Notes: a model not told the origin generated them from the sequence alone. 64,000 bases of DNA from Streptomyces sp. NBC_00554 (GCF_041431135.1 NZ_CP107799.1:5952001-6016000); one strand, 5' to 3'; positions 51,008 through 59,585 are shown, numbered from the stretch's first letter. Made by a program: numbers and translations.

Positions 51008-52637
51008 CGGTGGAGCCCGCCAGCCACCGCTGGTCGTCGCGGCCCTGGTCCCTGGCCAGCGCAAGCCGGTCGCCGTACGGCGTGACCACGTGGTCCCGGG
51101 CGATGTCCGGGCGGATCGTGCCGCGCGAGTCCACCGTGAAGTGCAGGTTCTTGCCGTTGGGCTCGTAGTCGTCGGCGGCCGAGCACTCCCAGATGCCGAC
51201 GCCCCTGTCCGTGGAACCCCGGCTGTCCAGGCAGAAGCGGTCGTCGGCGTACGACTGGAGGACGCCGCGGCCGGTGTCGACACGCCACATCTGGGTGCGG
51301 GACGAGGTGCAGCGGGCCGTGACGACGTCCGTGCCCAGGTCCATGACGCCGTCGCGGATGTCGAGGCAGAGCCCCGAACCGGCGTTCACGACCTGGGCGT
51401 AGGTGCCGTTCGGGGGGTGCGGGGTCGGCGACGGCTTCGGTGTCTTCGAGGGTGTCGAAGTGGGCCTGGGAGACGGGGACTTGGTCGTACGACTGGGCGA
51501 CGGAGAAAGAGACGGGGACGGGGACACGGACGGCGACGGAGTCACCGACACCGTCGCGGTCACCGTGACCGGGGGCGGCGCCGCCGGAGTGCTCACCGCG
51601 CTCGCCGCCTGCCCCGGCTCCGATCCGCCCGACGTCAACAGGAACAGCAGCAGCGGCGCCACCGCGACGCCGAGCGCGGCAGACGCGAGGACGAAGCGCC
51701 GGGAAGGCGGCCACGAGGAGGACGCCGGACTCCGGGCGGGAACCGTCTCGCCTCCGTGGCCCATGACGTACGCGGCGCCGCCCCACGGCAGCAGCCCCTC
51801 GGCCAGCGCCGTGCGCGGGGTGTCGCGCAGGGCGCCCAGCTCCTCGTAGGCGGTGGCGCAGTGCGCGCAGTGCGTCATGTGGGCGTTCAAGTCGGCGCTG
51901 TAGCGCGGGTTCTCGGGGTGCGCCGCCTCCTCGATCAGCCGCCGGAAGTCCTGGCAGCGCGGGTTGCCGGAGCGGGCGAGGCGGGTCTTCAGACAGGCCT
52001 GGCGCAGGGCCTGGAACGCGGGCTGCTTGCCGTACGCCACGTCCTGCGGCACGGCCCCGAGGAGAGCGGTGGTCCTGACGTCGGGCACCTCGTCGACGAC
52101 GCCGTACCAGATGAGGCCCTGGACACGGCTAGGGAGCGACTGGAACGCGTCGAGCATCGGCGGGACGGGCCCGTCGGGGCTGCTCGTCCGGCGGAGCAGG
52201 GCGAGCAGGCCCGGATCGAGGCGGCTCGCGCGATGGTCCAGGGGCGCGGCCCAGGATGCGGCCACCCGGCCTGCCAGGAGCAGCAGTTGGTGGCGCCAGG
52301 GCCCCGGCGGGTCGATGCCGCGTGCCGTGTCGCGGGCGGCGAGTGCGAAGGCCTGCGCGGTGAGCTGCCGTGCGGCGGACTCGCCGACGGTGCACAGACG
52401 GGCGTACGAGAGGACCGCGGGCCGGTGCCTCAGGCGTAGTTCGCGCAGCGCCGGATACGCGGTCGGGGTGTCGGCGCGCAGCAGTTCGGTGAGCTGTGCG
52501 TCGGATGCCGTGGAGTACATGCCACTCCCGGCGTCCTGGGAGTCGTACCCGCCGTACCCGTCATCCCCGCCGCGCCCGCCGAAGCCGCCGTCCGCGCCGT
52601 ACCCGTCTTCTCCGTCGGTCCGGCCGGCCCCAGCCAT
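51000..52637 (-). CDS. ECF-sigma-like / zinc-anti-sigma-like / membrane / ricin-type lectin fusion
   Basis: The 545-residue protein starts with a Gly/Asp-rich stretch. A helical region like an ECF sigma factor follows (about 45-230). Next comes an H-x3-C-x2-C site (His253, Cys257, Cys260) typical of zinc anti-sigma domains. One membrane helix (about 314-335) and a Ser/Pro/Thr-rich outer linker (340-415) lead to a ricin-B beta-trefoil domain (about 415-545) with repeated QxW-like blocks (CLDIRDG, QMWRVD, FCLDSRGS). Outside lectin and inside sigma-like parts suggest a transmembrane sensor. Whether the sigma-like part binds DNA is unknown. ATG 52637 follows GAGGAGG. Confidence 0.82.
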   Translation of the reverse strand: MAGAGRTDGEDGYGADGGFGGRGGDDGYGGYDSQDAGSGMYSTASDAQLTELLRADTPTAYPALRELRLRHRPAVLSYARLCTVGESAARQLTAQAFALAARDTARGIDPPGPWRHQLLLLAGRVAASWAAPLDHRASRLDPGLLALLRRTSSPDGPVPPMLDAFQSLPSRVQGLIWYGVVDEVPDVRTTALLGAVPQDVAYGKQPAFQALRQACLKTRLARSGNPRCQDFRRLIEEAAHPENPRYSADLNAHMTHCAHCATAYEELGALRDTPRTALAEGLLPWGGAAYVMGHGGETVPARSPASSSWPPSRRFVLASAALGVAVAPLLLFLLTSGGSEPGQAASAVSTPAAPPPVTVTATVSVTPSPSVSPSPSLSPSPSRTTKSPSPRPTSTPSKTPKPSPTPHPPNGTYAQVVNAGSGLCLDIRDGVMDLGTDVVTARCTSSRTQMWRVDTGRGVLQSYADDRFCLDSRGSTDRGVGIWECSAADDYEPNGKNLHFTVDSRGTIRPDIARDHVVTPYGDRLALARDQGRDDQRWLAGSTAR

Positions 52638-52770
52638 CCCCGTGCCTCCTCGCACCCCGTGCTCTCCGCTCGCCGGTGTCCTGGAGTACCGGCGGGTACG
52701 GGGGTGCCCATCGTGGTGGAAGGCAACCTGTGGGGAAAGAGGTTTCCCGGGGTAACCGCGGCCGCTGCCA

Positions 52771-52826
52771 AGCTGTAACCAGGTCGGGCGCCCCGGTAGT
52801 TGGGGGCGCCCGACCTGGTTACAGCT
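52771..52826. terminator. 24-pair perfect hairpin after the sigma-factor gene
   Basis: 52771-52794 and 52803-52826 are exact complements around the loop GGTAGTTG. The arm begins AGCTGTAACCAGG. It lies 32 bases beyond the sigma-factor stop (minus strand) and upstream of the lectin-fusion gene. A terminator is likely, though no T-run follows. Confidence 0.8.
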
Positions 52827-52857
52827 GTCGCACGCGGCCGGTGGCCGCGGGGGACCG

Positions 52858-53751
52858 TCACTCTTCGACGGTCAGCCCCTTCCGCAGCCGCACCAGCGTC
52901 CGCGAGAGCAGCCGGGAGACATGCATCTGGGAGATGCCGAGTTCGTCGCCGATCTCGGACTGGGTCATGTTGGCGACGAAGCGGAGGGCGAGGATCTGCC
53001 GGTCGCGGGAGGGGAGTTCGGCGATCAGCGGCCTCAGCGATTCCACGTACTCGATGCCTTCGAGTCCGTGGTCCTCGTAGCCGATGCGGTCCGCGAGCGC
53101 GCCCTCGGAGTCGTCCTCCTCGGGCTGGGCGTCCAGCGAACTGGCCGTGTACGCGTTTGAGGCGGCCATGCCTTCGACGACCTCTTCGTTGGAGAGGTCC
53201 AAGCGCTCCGCCAGCTCTCCCACCGTCGGCGCGCGATCGAGTTTCTGGGCGAGTTCGTCGCCCGCCTTGGCCAGGTCGAGGCGGAGTTCCTGCAGCCTGC
53301 GCGGTACGCGCACCGACCACGACGTGTCGCGGAAGAAGCGCTTGATCTCGCCGACGATCGTCGGCATCGCGAAGGTGGGGAACTCGACGCCGCGGCTCAT
53401 CTCGAAGCGGTCGATCGCCTTGATCAGGCCGATGGTGCCGACCTGGACGATGTCCTCCATCGGCTCGCTGCGGGAGCGGAACCGAGAGGCGGCGAACTTG
53501 ACCAGTGCGAGGTTGAGTTCGACCAGCGTGTTGCGAACGTACGAGTATTCGTAGGTGCCTTCTTCGAGGGACTCCAGCCGCTCGAAGAGTGTCTTGGACA
53601 GGGCCCGGGCGTCCACCGGCCCCACCTGGTCGTACGGGGGGATCTCCGGAAGGCCTTCTAGTCCGTCGGGTTTCCCGATGAGTCGCGGGTGTTCCGGCGG
53701 GGGAGCCGACGTCGCCGTCTGGGTATGCGATTCGTCGAGCCGGGGTGACAT
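52858..53751 (-). CDS. SigB/SigF-family RNA polymerase sigma factor
   Basis: The 297-residue sigma factor has regions 2 (NLALVKFAASRFRSRSEPM followed by EDIVQVGTIGLIKAIDRFE), 3 (VPRRLQELRLDLAKA) and 4 (LPSRDRQILALRFVANMTQ followed by SEIGDELGISQMHVSRLL). This is the stress/sporulation type controlled by partner switching. The divergent antagonist and anti-sigma-like genes support that. By position it corresponds to S. coelicolor sigI (from memory). ATG 53751 is five bases after GGAGG; the upstream start at 53775 is less likely. Confidence 0.92.
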   Translation of the reverse strand: MSPRLDESHTQTATSAPPPEHPRLIGKPDGLEGLPEIPPYDQVGPVDARALSKTLFERLESLEEGTYEYSYVRNTLVELNLALVKFAASRFRSRSEPMEDIVQVGTIGLIKAIDRFEMSRGVEFPTFAMPTIVGEIKRFFRDTSWSVRVPRRLQELRLDLAKAGDELAQKLDRAPTVGELAERLDLSNEEVVEGMAASNAYTASSLDAQPEEDDSEGALADRIGYEDHGLEGIEYVESLRPLIAELPSRDRQILALRFVANMTQSEIGDELGISQMHVSRLLSRTLVRLRKGLTVEE

Positions 53752-53856
53752 GGTGTCCTCCATCGTTCTCGGCATATGGCCGCCGATGCCAATGCGTGCA
53801 CTGCGGTGTGCGGCGCCTCCAAAGCCGGTCGTGTCGAAAAGGTGTCTCTACTAGCC

Positions 53857-53862
53857 CTACCC
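53857..53862 (-). promoter_or_regulatory. GGGTAG, possible SigB-type -10 box of the sigma gene
   Basis: The minus strand reads GGGTAG here. No good GNNT -35 box lies 14-16 bases upstream, so the match is weak. TTGCAA about 17 bases upstream offers an alternative HrdB-type reading. Confidence 0.3.
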
Positions 53863-53906
53863 GCTCCCGCGCGGTTGTTGCAAGTGTGCTTACTTGTGAA
53901 ATGTCC

Positions 53907-53930
53907 GTTTAATGGCGGTTGTTCGGGTGT
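53907..53930 (+). promoter_or_regulatory. SigB-type promoter element before the STAS antagonist gene
   Basis: GTTT (53907-53910), 14 bases, GGGTGT (53925-53930). This fits the Streptomyces SigB-family consensus GNNT-N14-16-GGGTAC/T with one mismatch. Confidence 0.5.
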
Positions 53931-54001
53931 CGGGGTGTGTAGAGAAGGCGTAGTGTTCGAGTGCCTACATCAGCAGTCACGACGCTCAGGAGAGAGACGG
54001 C

Positions 54002-54370
54002 ATGGACCGCGGGACGGTCGGCAGCGCGCAGTCGGGTCGGCTTCTTGTCGAAGTGCGGACAGAGGGCCTCAGTGCCGTCGTGACCCCTGCGGGTGAGCTC
54101 GATCACCACACGGCCGATTTGTTGCGTGAACCACTCGATGCGTGCCTGGAGAAGGGGTACGCCCGCCTGGTCGTCGACTGCTCGCGCCTCGAGTTCTGTG
54201 ACTCCACCGGACTCAATGTGCTGCTCGGCGCCCGGCTGAAGGCCGAGGCCGCGGGTGGCGCGGTCCATCTCGCCGCGATGCTGCCGGTGGTGGCCCGGGT
54301 CTTCGAGATCACCGGGGCGGAGGCCGTCTTCACGGTCCACGACAGCCTCGCCGCGGCCCTGGCCGTCTAG
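54002..54370 (+). CDS. STAS-domain anti-sigma-factor antagonist
   Basis: The 122-residue protein is of the SpoIIAA/RsbV/BldG type. A core strand VVTPAGELDHHTAD is followed by the phosphorylation site Ser68 in FCDSTGLNVLLGARL. When unphosphorylated it should bind an anti-sigma kinase, probably the product of 54577-55170, and free the sigma factor. ATG 54002 follows GGAGAGAGACGG. It is divergent from the sigma gene. Confidence 0.92.
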   Translation: MDRGTVGSAQSGRLLVEVRTEGLSAVVTPAGELDHHTADLLREPLDACLEKGYARLVVDCSRLEFCDSTGLNVLLGARLKAEAAGGAVHLAAMLPVVARVFEITGAEAVFTVHDSLAAALAV

Positions 54371-54443
54371 GCGGACCGGGTGGATCGCGTCACAGTGATA
54401 CCCCAGTTGTCCCTGCGTGATCGGCGGGTTACGCGCGTCACGG

Positions 54444-54467
54444 GTTTCGGGTCGAATAATTGGGTGT
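54444..54467 (+). promoter_or_regulatory. SigB-type promoter element before the anti-sigma-like gene
   Basis: GTTT (54444-54447), 14 bases, GGGTGT (54462-54467), the same boxes and spacing as the element at 53907. Confidence 0.5.
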
Positions 54468-54576
54468 TCGGACGGTTCGGTCGGGCAGGAGACTTTCTGA
54501 CTGCGTCCGCCGCCGCAACGTACTGAGTAGTGAAGTCTTGAATTGTGAATGGGTGAATCGGTGAGGTGAAGCGCTG

Positions 54577-55170
54577 ATGAGCACCACCCGGCCCTACCCG
54601 CCGGGAGACCGCGGCCCGGAGTCGGGCGACGGCGGCGCTTCCGCGGTGTCCGGCACCGGCAGTGGCATCGACAGTGGCAGTGGCACCGGCACGGGCGGTG
54701 CCACCGGCACTGGCACCGGCACGGACACCGGCACCAGTAGTGCTACTGCCACCGGCACCGGCCGCCAGGCCCGCCGCCTCAGCTTCGACGGCCAGAGCGG
54801 TGTCGTGCCGCTCGCCCGCGACTTCGCCCGCCAGGCGCTGAACGCGTGGGGCTGGCTGCCCGCCGCGACCGCCGACCGCCGCGCCGCCGCCGAGGACGTC
54901 CTCCTGGTCGTCTCCGAACTCGTCACCAACGCCTGCCTGCACGCCGAGGGTCCGGAGGAACTCCGGATCGCCTGCGACAACAAGGTGCTCCGCGTCGAGG
55001 TCTCCGACCGCGGCGCAGGACAGCCCGCCCCGCGCACCCCGCACCGCGCCGGGCGCCCCGGCGGCCACGGCATGTTCATCGTGCAGCGACTGTGCCTGGA
55101 CTGGGGAGTTGTCCGCACTCCGGGGGGCGTGGGCAAGACCGTCTGGGCCGAACTCGGGGCACCCGCATAG
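54577..55170 (+). CDS. GHKL ATPase, anti-sigma-factor kinase-like
   Basis: The 197-residue protein has a Gly/Thr/Ser low-complexity N-terminus (about 15-60) and then an RsbW-type histidine-kinase-like ATPase. The N-box is VVSELVTNACLHA, the G1-box VSDRGAGQP and the G2-like GGHGMFIVQRL. Such proteins bind their sigma factor and phosphorylate the STAS partner on serine. The neighbours at 52858 and 54002 are the natural partners. ATG 54577 has only a weak GAGGTGAAG ribosome site. Confidence 0.88.
   Translation: MSTTRPYPPGDRGPESGDGGASAVSGTGSGIDSGSGTGTGGATGTGTGTDTGTSSATATGTGRQARRLSFDGQSGVVPLARDFARQALNAWGWLPAATADRRAAAEDVLLVVSELVTNACLHAEGPEELRIACDNKVLRVEVSDRGAGQPAPRTPHRAGRPGGHGMFIVQRLCLDWGVVRTPGGVGKTVWAELGAPA
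54652..54765 (+). repeat. GGCACC/GGCAGT microsatellite in the anti-sigma-like gene
   Basis: Repeats of ACCGGC, AGTGGC and ACCGGCAC encode alternating Gly, Thr and Ser. The tract stays in frame. Confidence 0.75.
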
Positions 55171-55350
55171 CCCCTGGCGACTCCCACCTTGTGTTACCCC
55201 GGGTTCGAACCCTCATTCGCGCCCTTCCCGTACGTCATCGAACGCGCGCCGGATCTCCTCACATCCGGCGCGCGCTTTGTCTTCCCTCCACAAGTCCCCG
55301 GGCGTACCTTGACGGCCGATCTGATGTTCCGTCAGGAATGAGGCCCCGAG

Positions 55351-56040
55351 GTGTCGTACCGGACGTACCAGAAACGAACCGCCGCGCTCGCGTTCGCCGC
55401 GGCCCTGGCCGGCTCCGCGGTGCTGATGGCCGCCCCCGCCGCCCATGCCGACGTGGTCGACGTCAACTACGAGTGCAAGACACCGATCGGTGACAAGAGT
55501 GCTGTGTCGCCCATCGACATCAAGAGCGTCAAGAGCGGCAGCGGCTACAAACTCACCATGTCCTGGCAGAAGGGCGTCTCGTCGAGCCCGGTGGAGCTGG
55601 GAAAGGGCTCGATGAAGCCGAGTGCCGTGATCAAGCTGGGCGGTGCGGACACCGGGACGGTGGCCGTGAGCGGTCCGGCCAACGCGGCCGCGATCCCTGC
55701 CAACACCCCCATCAAAATCAGTGACTTGAGCGGTACCTACACGCCGAAGGAGACCGGCAAGGTCACCTTCACCGCGGGCGTGCTGACCATCAAGGCGCTG
55801 GGCACCACGACCACCTGCACCCCTTCGAACAGCCCCAAGCCCTCACTCACCCTCGACGTCACGGCCGCGGGCGGCGGTTCGGGCGAGACCCAGAGCGGCT
55901 CGGACTCCGGCGGCGAACTCCCGCAGACCGGCCCCGAGGACTCGGCGATCGCCCTCGGCACGCTCGGCGGCACGGTCCTGCTCGCGGGCGCGGCGGGTGT
56001 GCTGTGGCTGACGCGCAGGAACCAGGCGGTACGCCGCTGA
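55351..56040 (+). CDS. Sortase-anchored cell-wall protein (LPQTG)
   Basis: The 229-residue protein has a signal peptide (cleavage near AAHA-DV, about residue 33). One extracellular domain (about 38-155) starts with VNYECKTPIG and ends TTTTCTP, with the two Cys probably paired. A Gly/Ser stretch precedes LPQTG, a hydrophobic segment and RRNQAVRR. It is cell-wall anchored by a sortase that is not in this window. The domain also occurs twice in the last gene of the operon. GTG 55351 follows AGGAATGAGG. Confidence 0.88.
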   Translation: MSYRTYQKRTAALAFAAALAGSAVLMAAPAAHADVVDVNYECKTPIGDKSAVSPIDIKSVKSGSGYKLTMSWQKGVSSSPVELGKGSMKPSAVIKLGGADTGTVAVSGPANAAAIPANTPIKISDLSGTYTPKETGKVTFTAGVLTIKALGTTTTCTPSNSPKPSLTLDVTAAGGGSGETQSGSDSGGELPQTGPEDSAIALGTLGGTVLLAGAAGVLWLTRRNQAVRR

Positions 56041-56071
56041 CCGGCCCCCGTACGACAAGCAGGAGCCGCTG

Positions 56072-57052
56072 ATGCCGTACGTACTGCCCGCCGCCCGCGT
56101 CCTGGGCCTGACCTTGCTGTTGCTGGGCATGGCACCCGTGGCCGTGGCCGACGACGGCTGGTCCGTGGTGCCCTCCGCGAGCGCGCCGGAGGGCCGGCCG
56201 TACGTCTACGCGGAGGGCGCGCCCGGCACGGTCCTCCAGGACTCGGTGTCCGTACTCAACCCGGGCGCGCAGCCGCTCACGGTCCGGCTGCGCGGCGCGG
56301 ACGCGGACAACACGGCGGGCGGCGGGTTCACGATCCGGGAGAAGCCGACGGACGCGGGCGCGTGGATCAACTTCGCGGGGAAGGCGGACGGACGGCGGGT
56401 CCCCGTACGGGAGTTGTCCGTACGCGTCCCCGCGCACACCCGCGCCGACGTCCCCTTCACGCTGAGCGTCCCGGCGGGCGCGTCGCCCGGCGACCACCCC
56501 GGCGCGATCGTGGCGAGCGGCGACGGCGGGCGGACCTCGGCCGTCCGGATCCAACTGCGAGTGGACGGACCGACGTTGTCCGCGCTCACCGTCGAACACG
56601 TCACGGTGCGCGCGGGGCGCATCTCGTACGAGCTGGTCAACCGAGGCACCACCGCCCTCACCCCGCGCCTCGCCGTCCACGCCGACGGCACCCTCGGCGA
56701 GGTCCTCGACCGCGCCCCGCGCACCCTCCCCGTCGAACTCCTGCCGGGCCGCCGCGTCACGCTCAGCGAGCCGTGGCCCGACACCCCGGCGCTGGACTCG
56801 GTCGAGGTACGGCTGACGGTCACGGCGGCGGGCGGGGCGCGCGACACGGGGGCCGCGTCGGCGACGTTCGTGCCGTGGGGCGCGGTGGCGGGGGCCGGGG
56901 GCGCGCTCGCGACGGTCGCCGCGTTTCTCGTCGTACGGCGTCACAGGCGTCGTCCGCCGGGCGGTGTACGGCGTCACGGGCATCGCACGCCCGGCGGTGA
57001 GGCGTGCGAACAGCCGCGTGCGGAAGTCGAGTTGACGGGAGCGGTGTCGTGA
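56072..57052 (+). CDS. Secreted DUF916-like protein with C-terminal membrane segment
   Basis: The 326-residue protein has a signal peptide (about 1-26) and an Ig-like region beginning WSVVPSASAPEGRPYVYAEG. The phrase NPGAQPLTVRLR and later RAGRISYELVNRGTTALTPR fit DUF916/WxL-interacting-type proteins. One membrane helix (about 270-290) and a basic cytosolic tail follow. DUF916 proteins in Firmicutes work with WxL surface proteins, so a surface complex is plausible here. Its stop overlaps the next start by four bases. Confidence 0.8.
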   Translation: MPYVLPAARVLGLTLLLLGMAPVAVADDGWSVVPSASAPEGRPYVYAEGAPGTVLQDSVSVLNPGAQPLTVRLRGADADNTAGGGFTIREKPTDAGAWINFAGKADGRRVPVRELSVRVPAHTRADVPFTLSVPAGASPGDHPGAIVASGDGGRTSAVRIQLRVDGPTLSALTVEHVTVRAGRISYELVNRGTTALTPRLAVHADGTLGEVLDRAPRTLPVELLPGRRVTLSEPWPDTPALDSVEVRLTVTAAGGARDTGAASATFVPWGAVAGAGGALATVAAFLVVRRHRRRPPGGVRRHGHRTPGGEACEQPRAEVELTGAVS

Positions 57053-58206
57053 GCGGTGTCGTGGGCGGCAAGGTGCGGATGACGGTGCTGGCGGCGGTGC
57101 TCGCGCTCCTCGTGCTGCCCCTCGCGGGGGCTCCCGCGGTCGGCGCGGAGAAGCCCTCCGTCAAACTGTCCAAGTCCCAGGCCGGGACGGGGGGTTCGAT
57201 CACCGTCACCGGCAGTGGATGGCGGCCGAAGACGCTGCTGATGATGCTGATCTGCGGCCAGTCGGTGCCGTCCCGGGGTGTGATCGGCGGCACCAACTCC
57301 TGTGCCAACGCCGACGGCCGGGCCGTCACCACCGACGCGAAGGGCGACTTCAGCAAGGAGCTGCCGGTCGCCGAACCGCCCGAGCCGTGCCCGTGCGTGG
57401 TGCACGTCGCCACGGTCACGGGGGCGAAGGCGGAGGCGGACGCCATCTTCATGGTCGCCGGGCACTCGGTCGAGCCGCTCCCCGAGGAGGAGAGCGGCGG
57501 ACGGCTCTCGGTGCTCACGGACACCCGGCTCGACGGTTCGAGCGGGCTGCTCACCTCGTTCGGCGCCCCGCCCTCCCGCACGCTCGTCTTCACGGTCGGC
57601 AACGTCGGCACCGCCGCCGTCAAGGACCCGGTCTTCCAAGTCGGCACCTCCCACGGTGTGTTCGCCCCGACGTGGGAGGAACAGCAGTGGCGCGGCACCG
57701 TCGAGCCCGGCAAGAAGGCGCAGATCGAACTCCCCGTCGAACTCGCGGCCGGGGCACACGGCGACTACACGGTCTCGCTCAAGTACGGCGGGAAGATGCT
57801 CGCCGAGCAGCCGTGGGGCGTGGGCCGCCCCTGGGGCGTGACGCTGTTCTGGATCCTGCTCGCCGTGGTCGTGCCGGCCGCGGTGTTCCGTATCGGCATG
57901 GCCGTGGTGGACCGGCTGCGGCCGCGCAGGCCGTCCCGGCGCAGCGGCAGTGGCCGTCGGCGCGGCCTGCGGCTGCCCGAACTCACCCTGCGCATGCCGA
58001 GGTTGAGCATGCCGTCGGCCACGAAGGCATCGACGGCACCCGAATCCCGTACGACCTCCACCTCGACTCCGACTCCGGCCCCGGCTTCGACGCGGACCCT
58101 TCCGTGGTTCACGCCGGACAGCGATCCGGGGATCCCGGCGGCCGGTCAGCTCTCCGCACCGCAAGAGAACAGTCCTACGACTCCCACGAGGAAGGGCAAT
58201 ACGTGA
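57049..58206 (+). CDS. Secreted membrane protein of the surface operon, function unknown
   Basis: The 385-residue protein has a signal peptide (about 8-33) and an Ig-like domain with GSITVTGSGWRPKTLL and many Cys (CANADG, CPCVVHV). A second beta domain resembles CARDB (LVFTVGNVGTAAVKDPVF). One membrane helix (about 262-286) and a long basic, Pro/Thr-rich cytosolic tail follow. It is coupled to both neighbours by GTGA overlaps. I recognise no named family; the domains suggest adhesion or assembly at the surface. Confidence 0.8.
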   Translation: MSGVVGGKVRMTVLAAVLALLVLPLAGAPAVGAEKPSVKLSKSQAGTGGSITVTGSGWRPKTLLMMLICGQSVPSRGVIGGTNSCANADGRAVTTDAKGDFSKELPVAEPPEPCPCVVHVATVTGAKAEADAIFMVAGHSVEPLPEEESGGRLSVLTDTRLDGSSGLLTSFGAPPSRTLVFTVGNVGTAAVKDPVFQVGTSHGVFAPTWEEQQWRGTVEPGKKAQIELPVELAAGAHGDYTVSLKYGGKMLAEQPWGVGRPWGVTLFWILLAVVVPAAVFRIGMAVVDRLRPRRPSRRSGSGRRRGLRLPELTLRMPRLSMPSATKASTAPESRTTSTSTPTPAPASTRTLPWFTPDSDPGIPAAGQLSAPQENSPTTPTRKGNT

Positions 58207-59567
58207 GTACGCAACGGAGAGTGGCACCAACGGTGGGGCGGAGAGCCGGCGCGGCCGGGATCGCGCTGGTACTCGGCGGCGCGGGCATCCTGCTCGGGGT
58301 GGCCGCGTCACCGGCGCAGGCCGCCGAGGTGTCGTACGCGACCAAGTGCATCCCGCCCGCGGCCTCGGGCCTCGACCCCGTCGAGGGCACCACAAAGGTG
58401 GAGATCACCGCACCGGCGACGGCGAAGGTGGGTGACGAGGTCGAGATCGTATGGAAGTTCACGCAGGCCGCCTCGAAGAACCCCGACCTCATCGACCTCC
58501 CGGAGGACTCGGTCAAGCCCACCGGAACCGTCAAGGCGGCCGGTGCGCAGACCGCGGACGTCCCGATGGAGGGGCCGCAGGAGAACCCGGCGATACCCAA
58601 GGGCGGCGACATGGTGCTGTCCGACATGACGGGCAAGGTCACGCTGACGACGGCGGGCGAGGTCACGCTGACCCCGGACGCGTACACCATCACCGCCTAC
58701 TCGACGGACACCGTGTGCACGCCCCAGGAGGCGGTGCCGGCCGCGGCCACGATCACGGTGACGGACGACGGGGGCAGTACGACGACCTCGGGCGGGACGA
58801 CCACCGACGGCGGGACGACCACCGACGGTGGCACCACGACCGATGGCGGCACGACCACCGACGGTGGCACGACGACCGGCGGGTCGACCGACGGCGGCTC
58901 GACCTCCGGCGGCGATGACGGTCAGACCGACTTCGAGGGCAAGACGGTGACCACGTCCTTCGCCTGCACCTCGCCGGGACCCGAGAAGATCGAATCCACG
59001 GCGACGATCAACGCCAAGAAGAACGGCGGGAGTTACGACCTCACGGTGAAGACCGCCGAGGGCGTGATGGACAGTCCCGCACCGCTGCCCGCGGGCGCGC
59101 TGAAGCCGTCCATGGTGATCACGGTCGGCGGCGACGACAGCGGCTCGCTCGAGGTCGAGGGCCCTGCCAACAAGGAGGCCCTCAACGCGGGCGACCCGGT
59201 CTCGCTCGAGGACATGACGGGCACGTACAAGCCGGGAGCGGACGGCAAGGCCACGCTCAGCCCGGGCGATCTCACGATCGTCGTGACGCTGAGCGCCGGG
59301 GCCGACCCGATCGCCATCCCCTGCAAGGCGACGAAGACCGGCGTCTCACTGGAACTCGACGTCGAGAAGCAGGACGGCGGCGTCTCCGGCGCGACGACGT
59401 CGGGCTCCGATTCGTCCTCGTCCTCGTCTTCTTCTTCGAGCGGCGGCCTGGCCGAGACCGGCGCGAACGACAACGGCGGGCTCCGGGCCCTCGGCCTGGT
59501 GGCCGGCACCGTGATCCTGCTCGGCGGCGCCGTCTTCACCTTCATGCCCCGTCGGCGCGTGCGCTGA
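58203..59567 (+). CDS. Sortase-anchored cell-wall protein with two repeats of the operon domain (LAETG)
   Basis: The 454-residue protein has a signal peptide (cleavage near AQA-AEV, residue 41) and a first domain (about 41-180) between Cys pairs. A (DGGTTT)n spacer follows (about 190-235), then a second domain (about 245-385) very similar to that of 55351-56040. A Ser run, LAETG, a hydrophobic segment and RRRVR complete it. The domain ends share the pattern KPSxVI..G and xMTGTYKP. It is the larger wall-anchored member of the operon. GTG 58203 overlaps the preceding stop. Confidence 0.88.
   Translation: MSTQRRVAPTVGRRAGAAGIALVLGGAGILLGVAASPAQAAEVSYATKCIPPAASGLDPVEGTTKVEITAPATAKVGDEVEIVWKFTQAASKNPDLIDLPEDSVKPTGTVKAAGAQTADVPMEGPQENPAIPKGGDMVLSDMTGKVTLTTAGEVTLTPDAYTITAYSTDTVCTPQEAVPAAATITVTDDGGSTTTSGGTTTDGGTTTDGGTTTDGGTTTDGGTTTGGSTDGGSTSGGDDGQTDFEGKTVTTSFACTSPGPEKIESTATINAKKNGGSYDLTVKTAEGVMDSPAPLPAGALKPSMVITVGGDDSGSLEVEGPANKEALNAGDPVSLEDMTGTYKPGADGKATLSPGDLTIVVTLSAGADPIAIPCKATKTGVSLELDVEKQDGGVSGATTSGSDSSSSSSSSSSGGLAETGANDNGGLRALGLVAGTVILLGGAVFTFMPRRRVR
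58795..58885 (+). repeat. 18-bp repeats coding DGGTTT
   Basis: Five to six copies of a GGCGGGACGACCACCGAC-like unit encode the Thr/Gly spacer between the two domains of the LAETG protein. Confidence 0.85.
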
Positions 59568-59585
59568 GCCGACGCGGGAAAACCC

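Noticed and set aside
51004..51786. Other long frames on the minus strand across the lectin domain
   Set aside because: They are out-of-frame shadows with Arg/Pro-rich composition.
55195..55235. GGGTTCGAACCC, a tRNA T-arm-like sequence
   Set aside because: No acceptor or anticodon arm can be built around it.
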